Assembly: GCA_016870395.1 (NCBI GenBank) | Contig: VGBT01000008.1 | Coordinates: 25,863 to 89,862 of the forward strand | Reading direction: 5' to 3' | Origin: Actinomycetota bacterium | GTDB lineage: Bacteria; Actinomycetota; Acidimicrobiia; IMCC26256; JAENVU01 | DNA length: 64,000 nucleotides | Shown: positions 17,385 to 24,660 of the stretch, piece by piece | Position numbering within the stretch: the stretch's first letter is position 1 | How the letters are laid out: each line of letters starts with the position of its first letter | Notes under the pieces: model-generated | Database searches by the model: none | What the model saw: the letters and a program-made list of their open reading frames with translations, nothing else | Told to the model about the DNA's origin: nothing | Program-made: the position numbers and the translations under genes

Positions 17385-18167
17385 TCAGGTCGACGGCGCC
17401 AGGAGCCGCGCGTGGGTGAGGAAGCCGGTGTGGGCGACCATGCGGTGATCGGGGCGCACCGACTGGCCCTCGACGTGCCAGCTCCGCTGGAGCACCTCGA
17501 GCGACTCCACCATCCCGAACGCGGAGTCGGTGAGTTCTTCGCGGAGGCGCGCGACCTGGCCGATCGTCGGTAGGTACGAGAGCAGAATGCCGCCAGGCCG
17601 GAGCGAGGCCTGCGCGTGCTTGACCACCCGCCACGGTTCCGGGAGGTCGAGCACCACCCGATCGAGCTCGACTTCGTCGATGCCGTCGTACACGTCTCGG
17701 ACCTCGACGGTGAGCGGCACGTCGGGTCCGAGGAAGCCCTCTACGTTGCGCCGCGCCCGGTCGGCGAAGTCCTGGCGCAGCTCGTAGCCGAGCACCTGGC
17801 CGGTCGGCCCTACCGCGCGTAGCAGCGTCGTCGTGAGCGCGCCCGACCCCACTCCGGATTCGAGCACACGCGCACCCGGGAACACGTCACCCAGCATCAG
17901 GATCGGTCCCAGGTCCTTCGGGTAGATCACCTGTGCGCCACGCGGCATCTCGAGGATGTACTCCGACAGGGTCGGGCGCACCGCGACCATGCGCGCGCCC
18001 TGGCTCGTGCGGACGGCGATGCCCTCCTCGTTGCCGATGAGCGCGGCGTGCTCGAGGACACCCGTGTGGCTGTGGAAGGCGCCGCCTTCGGCGAGCGTCA
18101 CGAGGTGCCGCCGGCGCTTCGCGTCGACGAGCAGGACTCGGTCACCCACCGCGAACGGCCGGGGCAC
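17385..18167 (-). CDS. trmI: tRNA (adenine-58-N1)-methyltransferase TrmI
   Basis: The 260-residue enzyme makes m1A58 in the T-loop of tRNA. It has a small N-terminal beta domain (residues 1-70), then a Rossmann methyltransferase core with 'VLESGVGSGALTTTLL' as the SAM loop, 'GYELRQDFADRARRN' and 'DRVVLDLPEPW', the DxPxPW active-site motif. Its start is GTG at 18167, 3 bases after the upstream ttuA-like stop. In mycobacteria this gene also lies beside the proteasome locus, so the neighbourhood is conserved. Confidence 0.93.
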   Translation of the reverse strand: MPRPFAVGDRVLLVDAKRRRHLVTLAEGGAFHSHTGVLEHAALIGNEEGIAVRTSQGARMVAVRPTLSEYILEMPRGAQVIYPKDLGPILMLGDVFPGARVLESGVGSGALTTTLLRAVGPTGQVLGYELRQDFADRARRNVEGFLGPDVPLTVEVRDVYDGIDEVELDRVVLDLPEPWRVVKHAQASLRPGGILLSYLPTIGQVARLREELTDSAFGMVESLEVLQRSWHVEGQSVRPDHRMVAHTGFLTHARLLAPST

Positions 18168-18170
18168 CGC

Positions 18171-19106
18171 CTACCGCCCCGTCCGCAACGCGACCGGCTG
18201 AGGGTTGCTGACGCGGACGCGCAACGAGCAGAAGGCGCACAACCCGCCCGTGCTCGTAGGGCCTCCGCAACCGCTGCAGGGCGCGAGCGTCTCGCGCTCT
18301 GCGTCGCTGGCGTCGGCGAAGCGCCCGTGGCCGCGGGCGAGGAAGCCGAACAGGAACGCGGCCTTGGTGCCCGGCGACTGCTCCTCGAGCGCGTTGAGGG
18401 TGGTCTTGAGGCCGAGGTGCCGGTTGCCGTCGGCCATCGGGCACTCCTCGATTTGGTAGTCGATGCCGTTGAGCACGCAGTACGCGGCCATCTCCCGCTC
18501 ACCGAGCCGCACGAGCGGCTTCACCTTCTTGACGAAGCCGTCGGTGGCCGGAAGGACGGGATGCTGGCGACCGAGGTATCCGGTCTCCCAGCGCAGGACG
18601 TTGCCGAGGAGCACTGCGGCCTCGTCGTCGAGGTTGTGGCCGGTGGCGACCACGTCGTAGCCGTGCTCGAGCGCGAACCCGTTGAAGAGGTGGCGCTTCG
18701 AGAGCCCGCACGCGCCGCACGGCGACCGACGGGTGGCTCGCGCCGCACCCGGGACGTCGTAGCCGTAGTCGGTCGGCAGGTCGACCTCGTGCAGCCCGGC
18801 GCCGACGCGGGCCGCGAAGTCGCGTGCGTAGCGACCGGACTCGTCGGAGTACTCGCCGATGCCGAGCCCGAGGTAGAGCCCGTCGGCGTCGATGCCCAGC
18901 TCGGTGAGGAGGTGCCAGAGCGCGAGCGAGTCCTTGCCGCCGGAGACGGCCACGAGCACCCGGTCGCCCGGTACGAACATCCGGTGCTCGTCGATCGCCC
19001 TGCGTACCTGCTCCCGGCAGTGGCGCAGGAAGCACTCGCGACAGAACGCGGCGTTGTGCCGCGGGATCTCGATGACGGCCGGGGCCTTGCAACGGCGGCA
19101 CTTCAC
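18171..19106 (-). CDS. TtuA-like tRNA 2-thiolation enzyme
   Basis: The 311-residue protein has an N-terminal zinc finger (CxxC at 3-6 and 22-25), the PP-loop AVSGGKDS (residues 53-60), a middle CGAC motif and a C-terminal zinc finger (CSGCGG...CAFC). This is the TtcA/TtuA family, which activates a tRNA base with ATP and inserts sulfur. In Thermus TtuA thiolates U54 using the ubiquitin-like carrier TtuB; here the adjacent ThiS-like gene (overlapping by GTGA) gives the same pairing. The neighbour trmI modifies the nearby A58 of the same loop. Confidence 0.87.
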   Translation of the reverse strand: MKCRRCKAPAVIEIPRHNAAFCRECFLRHCREQVRRAIDEHRMFVPGDRVLVAVSGGKDSLALWHLLTELGIDADGLYLGLGIGEYSDESGRYARDFAARVGAGLHEVDLPTDYGYDVPGAARATRRSPCGACGLSKRHLFNGFALEHGYDVVATGHNLDDEAAVLLGNVLRWETGYLGRQHPVLPATDGFVKKVKPLVRLGEREMAAYCVLNGIDYQIEECPMADGNRHLGLKTTLNALEEQSPGTKAAFLFGFLARGHGRFADASDAERETLAPCSGCGGPTSTGGLCAFCSLRVRVSNPQPVALRTGR

Positions 19107-19303
19107 GGCGCGCCCCCCGAGATGACCGGCCGGATCTCGATCTGGTCGCCGGCGTCGAGGCGCGCGTCGCTGGTGACGAGGGTATCGCCCCGGATCACGA
19201 GTACCGACTCGGGCACCAGCTCGAGGCGCGCCAGCAGGGCGGCGACGGTGATGGGGCCGGGCACCTCGAGCTCACGCCGGGGGTTGCGGAGCAGGACCTT
19301 CAC
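19103..19303 (-). CDS. ThiS/MoaD-like sulfur carrier, TtuB-type
   Basis: The 66-residue protein has the beta-grasp pattern (MKVLLRNPRRELEVPG...SDARLDAGDQIEIRPV) and ends ISGGAP. Sulfur carriers of this group need a free C-terminal Gly-Gly for adenylation and thiocarboxylation; here two residues (Ala-Pro) follow the GG, so they must be trimmed or the protein works differently. The stop overlaps the GTG of the TtuA-like gene, a strong sign that the two act together. Confidence 0.8.
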   Translation of the reverse strand: MKVLLRNPRRELEVPGPITVAALLARLELVPESVLVIRGDTLVTSDARLDAGDQIEIRPVISGGAP

Positions 19304-19312
19304 GCCCCCAGG

Positions 19313-19507
19313 CTACTGGCCGCGGCGCAGGCCCCTGATCTCGTAGCGCTCCCCCGGCCTCACCTCGAAGCGCAGAAGCGTCCGCTGCTTCGTCGACATC
19401 ACGCGGCGGACCGCCCGGAACCCGAACGACGCGATCACGAGGTACAGGTAGGCGCGGCTGCCGCGGCGCGCACCGACCGTGCGCATGACGATCTGGAACG
19501 GGTTCAT
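19313..19507 (-). CDS. Small basic membrane-associated protein, unknown
   Basis: The product has 64 residues, a mildly hydrophobic segment (YLYLVIASFGFRAVR) and many Arg residues. It overlaps the upstream DUF3618-like gene by 4 bases (ATGA), so it is coupled to that set of small genes. No family is recognised. Confidence 0.55.
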   Translation of the reverse strand: MNPFQIVMRTVGARRGSRAYLYLVIASFGFRAVRRVMSTKQRTLLRFEVRPGERYEIRGLRRGQ

Positions 19508-19710
19508 ACCCGGCGGATCTCCACGATCGTTGCCAGGCGCTTCCCGCGGCGGCGCCCGAGCGCGAACGCGGTGAGCACCACGACGACCGCGACGACCACG
19601 CCGACGGTGATCGCGACCGACTTGGCGTCGCCGACCTCGGTGTCGACCTCGCCCTTCAGCTCCTTCAGCTTGTGCTGGATGTCGGCCTTGGTAATGGGGT
19701 CCGGGCTCAC
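19504..19710 (-). CDS. DUF3618-like small membrane protein
   Basis: The 68-residue protein starts with a GTG at 19710, has a charged helical N-terminus (ADIQHKLKELKGEVD) and a single membrane helix (VAITVGVVVAVVVVLTAFAL) followed by RRRGKR. This resembles the small actinobacterial proteins (DUF3618 and relatives) that accompany phage-holin-like superfamily proteins. The start overlaps the stop of the upstream holin-like gene (GTGA). Confidence 0.7.
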   Translation of the reverse strand: MSPDPITKADIQHKLKELKGEVDTEVGDAKSVAITVGVVVAVVVVLTAFALGRRRGKRLATIVEIRRV

Positions 19711-20075
19711 GCGGCCTCCCGCTTCTCCTTGCGCCGGGCGCCGACCTTCCAGGTCAGCGCGCCGCCGAGGGCGAGCAGCACCGTCATGATCAGGTACGGG
19801 ACCCAGGACCAGTTGCCGATGAAGGTCGTGCCGGTCTCCTCCTGGAGCACCCGCAAGCCACCGACCGTGAGGAACACGACGCCGAACCCGAGCAGGAGCG
19901 ACCCGGCGACCCCGAAGGCGACGACCCGCCCGATTGCCTTGAGCGGTTCGGTGGTCTCCTGCTTGAAGTACGCGACCACGAGCTCCCACAGCTCGGTGAC
20001 GATCTGCGGGATCGGGGGAGGTCGCTCGGCCACCGACGGATTCAACACGCGACCGTTACCACCCGGCAAGCCCAC
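19707..20075 (-). CDS. Putative actinobacterial holin-X/phage-holin-superfamily III membrane protein
   Basis: The product (up to 122 residues) has a helical N-terminal region ending 'LVVAYFKQETTEPLK' and two membrane helices (VVAFGVAGSLLLGFGVVFL and WVPYLIMTVLLALGGAL), with a basic tail. This is the plan of chromosomal 'phage holin family' proteins in actinobacteria, which are not prophage remnants. Possible GTG starts exist at 20075 and at 20048; I keep the longer. With the two following small genes it forms a coupled trio. Confidence 0.7.
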   Translation of the reverse strand: MGLPGGNGRVLNPSVAERPPPIPQIVTELWELVVAYFKQETTEPLKAIGRVVAFGVAGSLLLGFGVVFLTVGGLRVLQEETGTTFIGNWSWVPYLIMTVLLALGGALTWKVGARRKEKREAA

Positions 20076-20086
20076 CGCCGCCCGAG

Positions 20087-21502
20087 TCAGGGGGCGGGGA
20101 CGAGCGTGTCGGGGTCGGGCGCGTTCGGGTAGGCGGCCACAGCCGCGGCCATCCGTTCCCGGAGAGTGAGCGCTGAGCTCTCGGAGAACTGGCCGTTCAG
20201 GAGCAGCGCGAAGTCGAGTGGGCGGCGTGTGGTGGTGACCCCGGCCAGACCCGAGACGCCGTTCAACGAGCCGGTCTTTGCGACGAGGCGGCCGGCGAGC
20301 GGGGTGCCGACCAACCGGGTCGCGAGGGTGCCGCGTTCTCCTGCCACCGCCAGGCCGTCACGGAGCGTGGCATAGCGCGGGTCCTCGCGGCCCAGTGCGA
20401 GGGTCGCGAGGAGCGCGTTGCAGGTCGCGCGGTCGTCGCGTGAGAGCCCCGAGCCGTCGACGATGGTGACGCCCTCGAGCGGGATCCCCAGGGCGGCGAG
20501 CCGCTCCATCACGACCTGGACGCCGTTCGCCGTCGTCCCGGGTGTTCCGGCCCGTACGGCCAGCTCCTTCACCAGCATCTCGCCGGCGAGGTTGTCGCTC
20601 GAGGCCAGGAAGCTGGTGAGCACCTCGGTGAGTGGCGGCGACGCGACCGTCGCGATGGGGACCGAGGGATCCGGGGCGCGGCCACGGCCGGGTGCGCCGA
20701 CGACCACCCCCCGGGCCGCGAGGAGCCGGGTGAGCTGGGCCGCCGCGTCGAGCGCCGGGTCGGTGCTCGGCCCGCCCGCGCCGCTCGGGCCCGTCTTGCC
20801 TCCGTTGACGACCAGCGCGCCGACGGCGCCGATCTCGCTGCGGTACGACGCGGGCCAGCGCGGCGAGAAGCGCTCGGTGTCGAAGCGGTCGTCGACGCCG
20901 ATGACGCCCCCGGGGATGCTCTGGACCCCGACGGCTACGATCCCGTCGGCCAGTTGTGCGAGCGGGGTGCTCGCCGACCCTGCGGTCAGCGGGTCGGCTG
21001 CGATCTCGGCGACGCGCTCGGGCGTCGAGAGGACCGGATCGCCCACGCCGACGAGGTACAGCTGCTCGACGACGCCACCCTGCGGTTCGGACGCGGCGAC
21101 GGCGCGGGTGGTGTAGCGGTAGTCGGGGCCGAGCACGTACAGGGCCGCGGCTGCGGTGAGCAGCTTCAGGGTCGAGGCAGGGATCTCGGAGGCCTCGGGC
21201 GCCGCGGCCGCGAGCGGAGCGGTGCCGTCTCGCACCTCGAAACAGTGCTGGGTGCCGGCAGCGATCTCGCTCAGCTCGGCCTGGAGGCGTTGCGCACCCA
21301 CCAGGTCGGTCACCGCGGACGGCACGCGGCGGACCGACCACAGCGGTGCGCCGGGCCCGGATGATCTCGCGGCCACCGAGGAGGCCGAAGGTGGACGGAG
21401 CGCCGCTACCACGAGGGCGATGCCGCCGAGGAGGAGCACGCCGATGAGGAGCCGGCGCACGAGGGTGCCTTGGTGTGACGCCGCGGCGCGACGGCGATTC
21501 AC
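20087..21502 (-). CDS. dacB: D-alanyl-D-alanine carboxypeptidase/endopeptidase, PBP4 (DacB) family
   Basis: This 471-residue protein trims or cuts peptidoglycan peptides. It has an N-terminal membrane or signal helix (about residues 17-36) and the three penicillin-binding motifs: STLK (110-113), SDN (302-304) and KTG (409-411). Between the first two lies the long insertion typical of the S13/PBP4 family. It would act outside the membrane. The GTG start overlaps the stop of the upstream acyl-CoA synthetase gene. Confidence 0.93.
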   Translation of the reverse strand: MNRRRAAASHQGTLVRRLLIGVLLLGGIALVVAALRPPSASSVAARSSGPGAPLWSVRRVPSAVTDLVGAQRLQAELSEIAAGTQHCFEVRDGTAPLAAAAPEASEIPASTLKLLTAAAALYVLGPDYRYTTRAVAASEPQGGVVEQLYLVGVGDPVLSTPERVAEIAADPLTAGSASTPLAQLADGIVAVGVQSIPGGVIGVDDRFDTERFSPRWPASYRSEIGAVGALVVNGGKTGPSGAGGPSTDPALDAAAQLTRLLAARGVVVGAPGRGRAPDPSVPIATVASPPLTEVLTSFLASSDNLAGEMLVKELAVRAGTPGTTANGVQVVMERLAALGIPLEGVTIVDGSGLSRDDRATCNALLATLALGREDPRYATLRDGLAVAGERGTLATRLVGTPLAGRLVAKTGSLNGVSGLAGVTTTRRPLDFALLLNGQFSESSALTLRERMAAAVAAYPNAPDPDTLVPAP

Positions 21503-22980
21503 GCGAGCCCGCGACTCCGCCGCCAGCGCGCGTACCGGTAGAGGTGGCCGAGCGCGATGACCGCGCGGTTCGAGGACGAGTAGCAGAGCCGCCTGGTCCC
21601 GCGGACCGTGGTCGGTCCCGGATTGGCCGGGTCTGCGGTCGCGAGCTCCGTTGCGGTGAGGATCGGCTTGCCGGTCTGCTCGCTGATCTCGGCCGCGGCC
21701 CGGGCGAAGCGCGCGTCCTGGCGCTGGTGGTAGTCGACGATCCGCTCGAGCCCGTCGCCGGGGTAGAACGGACCCTCCCGCATGAGCCGGGCCTGGTTCG
21801 ACTGGATGCCGAGCCCCAAGTACACGATGGCATCGATTGCCGGGTGCCCCGCCACCATCGTCATCACCTCGGGGATCGTGTCGCGGGTCTCACCGCCCGC
21901 GAGGTCGATCGGGTTGTTGCGGCTCCAACGCGGCGGCAGCTTCGTGTCGATCGAGGCGCGCAGGTCTTCGGGTAGCGGGGCCAGCGCGAGGTCGCGGTGC
22001 GCAGTGATCGCGTCGGCGGTGACGACACCCCATCCCCCGGCGGTGGTGAGCACGGCGACGTTGGGCCCGGCCGGGAGGGGCTGGGTCGCGAACGTGGCCG
22101 CGGCCTCGAAGGCCTCCTCGACGGTCGCGGCGCGGATCGCGCCCATCTGGTGGCACATGCCGTCGAGGACGCGATCGTCGCTGGCGAGCGCGCCGGTGTG
22201 GCTCGCCGCGGCGCGCTGGCCGCCCGCGGTCGCGCCGCCCTTGAGCAGCACGAGCGGCATCCGCTCGGTGATGACGCGCACCCGCTCCGCGAACGCGCGA
22301 CCGTCGGCGATGCCTTCCACGTACGCGAGGCCGACGGTGGTCTGCGGGTCGTCCGCATAGAAGTCGAGGTAGTCGGGCACGGTCACCATCGCCGCGTTGC
22401 CGGCGCTCACCGCGCGGCTGATGCCGATCCCGGTCTGCACGGAGTAGTTGAGGAAGCTCGAGACGAAGTTGCCGCTCTGGCTCGCGACGCCGATGTCTCC
22501 GCCCGGCGGGTACGGCGCGACGATCTGCGCGCACAGGCGCGACGGCGTGGAGACCACGCCCTGCCCGTTGGGGCCCGCGAGCAGGATGCCCAGCTCGTCG
22601 GCAAGGGCCACGAGGTCGCGCTCGGCGGCTCGGCCCTCGTCGCCGGCCTCGCCGTATCCCGCGCTGGTGACGAACGCGGCGGTGATGCCGCGCTGCGCGC
22701 ACGCTCGGAGCAGCTCCGGGTTCGCGCCCGCCGGGGTGCACACGAAGACGAGGTCGAGCGGTGCGTCGGCCGCGAGGTCGTCGATGCTCGGGACGGCCTC
22801 GACGCCGAGGATGGTGCCCCCCTCGCGATTGGTCGCACGAACCGCGCCCGCGTAGCCCTGGCTGAGAATGTTGTGCAGCGCCACGAACCCGAACTTCCCG
22901 GGGTGACTCGACGCGCCGGCCACCACGATCCCGCGGGGGTCGAACAGGGCGCGGAAGCGCTCGGGGTGCAGGGGCTTCAC
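21499..22980 (-). CDS. ADP-forming acetate/acyl-CoA synthetase, CoA-binding and ligase-CoA part
   Basis: The 493-residue protein contains a CoA-binding Rossmann domain at the start ('IVVAGASSHPGKFGF'), then succinyl-CoA-ligase-like segments. 'AASHTGALASDD' holds the conserved phosphohistidine. This is the alpha half of an NDP-forming acetate-CoA ligase, which links acyl-CoA hydrolysis to ADP phosphorylation. The ATP-grasp beta half is encoded just upstream with a 4-base overlap, so together they form the active enzyme. Confidence 0.87.
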   Translation of the reverse strand: MKPLHPERFRALFDPRGIVVAGASSHPGKFGFVALHNILSQGYAGAVRATNREGGTILGVEAVPSIDDLAADAPLDLVFVCTPAGANPELLRACAQRGITAAFVTSAGYGEAGDEGRAAERDLVALADELGILLAGPNGQGVVSTPSRLCAQIVAPYPPGGDIGVASQSGNFVSSFLNYSVQTGIGISRAVSAGNAAMVTVPDYLDFYADDPQTTVGLAYVEGIADGRAFAERVRVITERMPLVLLKGGATAGGQRAAASHTGALASDDRVLDGMCHQMGAIRAATVEEAFEAAATFATQPLPAGPNVAVLTTAGGWGVVTADAITAHRDLALAPLPEDLRASIDTKLPPRWSRNNPIDLAGGETRDTIPEVMTMVAGHPAIDAIVYLGLGIQSNQARLMREGPFYPGDGLERIVDYHQRQDARFARAAAEISEQTGKPILTATELATADPANPGPTTVRGTRRLCYSSSNRAVIALGHLYRYARWRRSRGLA

Positions 22981-23633
22981 CGGGTCGATCCCTCGGCGAG
23001 CTCAACGAGCGCGTCGACGGCGATCGGGCGACCGTCAACGACGATCAGCGGGTTGAGATCGACGGACACGACGCTCGGGTCGGCCACGGACAGCGCGCTC
23101 AGGCCGAGGAGCGTCGCGGCGAGCGCCCCGCGGTCGATGGCCGGCTCACCCCGGAAGGCGCCGAGCAGCGGCTGCGTGCCGAGGTCGTCGATCATCTCTG
23201 CCGCGTCGAGTGCCGTGATCGGGACCAGGCGGAAGACGACGTCTCGGATCGCCTCGGCGAGGATGCCGCCGACGCCCAGCATCACGGTGGGCCCGAACTG
23301 CGCGTCGGTGTGGAGGCCGGCGATGAGCTCGCGGTTGCCGGAGAGCATCGGGGCGACGAGCAGCGCGACGGGCCCGTCCTCGGGGGTGGCGGCGGCGAGC
23401 AGGTCGACGGCCGCGGCGCGCACGTCGTCTGCGGTGCGCAGGTTGAGGCGCACGAGGCCCCGCTCGGTCTTGTGGGCGATCGCGTCGCCGCACAGCTTGG
23501 TGACGACCGGGAACCCGATCGCCTCGGCGGCGGCCACGGCGTCGTCGGCGGTGGCGACGATCCGCTCGTCGGGGACGAGCACCCCGTGCGCGGCGACGCG
23601 CGCCTTCGAGTCGGCTTCCGAGAGGGTGGGCAC
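22977..23633 (-). CDS. ADP-forming acetate/acyl-CoA synthetase, ATP-grasp part
   Basis: The 218-residue protein is an ATP-grasp domain of the acetyl-CoA-synthetase-like type: 'AIGFPVVTKLCGDAIAHKTERG' with the nucleotide-binding Lys, 'VALLVAPMLSG', 'GVGGILAEAIRDVVF' and the metal-binding 'SVDLNPLIV'. It overlaps the alpha-type gene by 4 bases. A first 29-base palindromic repeat lies 22 bases upstream of the start. Confidence 0.87.
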   Translation of the reverse strand: MPTLSEADSKARVAAHGVLVPDERIVATADDAVAAAEAIGFPVVTKLCGDAIAHKTERGLVRLNLRTADDVRAAAVDLLAAATPEDGPVALLVAPMLSGNRELIAGLHTDAQFGPTVMLGVGGILAEAIRDVVFRLVPITALDAAEMIDDLGTQPLLGAFRGEPAIDRGALAATLLGLSALSVADPSVVSVDLNPLIVVDGRPIAVDALVELAEGSTR

Positions 23634-23654
23634 GGCCGGTGATCGTAGGGCAGG

Positions 23655-23683
23655 CGGTTCCGCGGAACCGTTTCGGTCTCAGC
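23655..23683. repeat. 29-base palindrome-bearing repeat, copy 1
   Basis: This copy contains the perfect 16-base palindrome CGGTTCCGCGGAACCG followed by TTTCGGTCTCAGC (one T overlaps by reading). A second copy with 2 mismatches is at 24152-24180, in the same orientation. Copy 1 includes the HIT stop codon. Confidence 0.8.
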
Positions 23684-24124
23684 CGGTGAGGATCGTGCGG
23701 GCCGTTGCGGCGAAGGCCTCGACCGCGGCCGGATCGGGAGCGGCGCCGCGCTCGAACATCCGTTGCTGGAGCAACGGACCGTGGGCATCGAGCTCGCGCA
23801 TCAGGCCCGCGTCGACCGGCTGCACCACGAAGTGGATGTGGCACGGGCCGTGCGACCACAGGCACACGTAGACCTGCTGCGGCGCGCAGAGCTGGGTGAC
23901 CGCCGCGCTGACGCGCTGGAGCAGCGGCCCGAGCTCGGCTGCCTCGTGCGGTGAGAGGTCCGCCACGTGGAGCACGTGCCGCAAGGGCTTGACCACGAGG
24001 GTCCCCACCCGAGTGGCCCGACGCAGTGTTCGACCCGCCAGTGTCCGGTCGTTTGGATCGCGCCCCCAGGCAATGCGACGCGGCCGTCGGTCAGGTCACA
24101 AGCCAGGCAGCCCTCCCAGCCCAT
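23679..24124 (-). pseudogene. HIT-family hydrolase gene with a one-base frameshift
   Basis: The N-terminus (MGWEGCLACDLTDGRVALPG...VEHCVGPLG) lies in one frame from 24124 to about 24010. The rest (VGTLVVKPLRHVLHVADLS...GPCHIHFVVQP) lies in the next frame from about 24008 to the stop. One missing G in a GGGTGGGG run near 24007-24011 explains the break; restored, the protein would be about 149 residues. HIT proteins are nucleotide hydrolases or transferases, and the HIHFV motif gives the active site with the third His replaced by Val. It may be a true pseudogene or an assembly error. Confidence 0.75.
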
Positions 24125-24151
24125 GCCGACCAGGCTAACAAGCCGGCCCGA

Positions 24152-24180
24152 CGGTTCCGCGGAACCGTCCCGGTCTCAGC
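24152..24180. repeat. 29-base palindrome-bearing repeat, copy 2
   Basis: It matches copy 1 at 27 of 29 positions, with the same 16-base palindrome, and lies 28 bases upstream of the HIT gene's start. The two copies bracket the gene as direct repeats 497 bases apart. Confidence 0.8.
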
Positions 24181-24249
24181 TCGGTCAGCGGCGGCCGAGA
24201 GCGCCGATGTCGAGGTCGGCGTCGGCGTCGGTGGGTCGGCGCAGGCGGA

Positions 24250-24636
24250 TCACTGCACGCGACAGCTCGGGGATCCGCCGGGCATGCGGTGGCGGTAGCG
24301 CGCGATCAGCGGGTAGACGACCGTGCCGAGCCACGACAGCGGTGGGGCCGCGAGCAGCCGACCGGCGATCCGCGCCCAGCCGGTGGCGTGGGCCATCGCC
24401 GCGGCGATCGCGCGGTGCCCGCGCCGCGGGTGGCCGTCGGCACCCACCCACCAGGCCGCGTCGGTCACTTGCGCCTCGGAGAGCCCCAGCTCGCGCAGGC
24501 CGTCGGCGCCGAGCTCCTGCCACGCGACGATCGCCGCCGGGTCGGCCCACCGGTGGGAGATCCAGCGTGCGCTGCGCGTGCAGAACCCGCAGTCGCCGTC
24601 GTACACGAGCACCGGCAGGCGCGGGCGGTCAGGCAC
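24250..24636 (-). CDS. DCC-family thiol-disulfide protein (DUF393)
   Basis: The 128-residue protein starts with a GTG and contains DGDCGFCTRSARW near the N-terminus, the DxDCxxC motif that names the family. The middle has 'GHRAIAAAMAHATGWARI', typical of its helical part. DCC proteins are predicted oxidoreductases. It stands 24 bases after the acyl-CoA ligase gene in transcription order. Confidence 0.87.
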   Translation of the reverse strand: MPDRPRLPVLVYDGDCGFCTRSARWISHRWADPAAIVAWQELGADGLRELGLSEAQVTDAAWWVGADGHPRRGHRAIAAAMAHATGWARIAGRLLAAPPLSWLGTVVYPLIARYRHRMPGGSPSCRVQ

Positions 24637-24660
24637 GAGCCCAGCCTACGACCGGGTGGG

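Noticed and set aside
19504..20075. Prophage remnant because of holin-like protein
   Set aside because: The genes are coupled to small chromosomal proteins and no phage structural, integrase or attachment sequences are seen.
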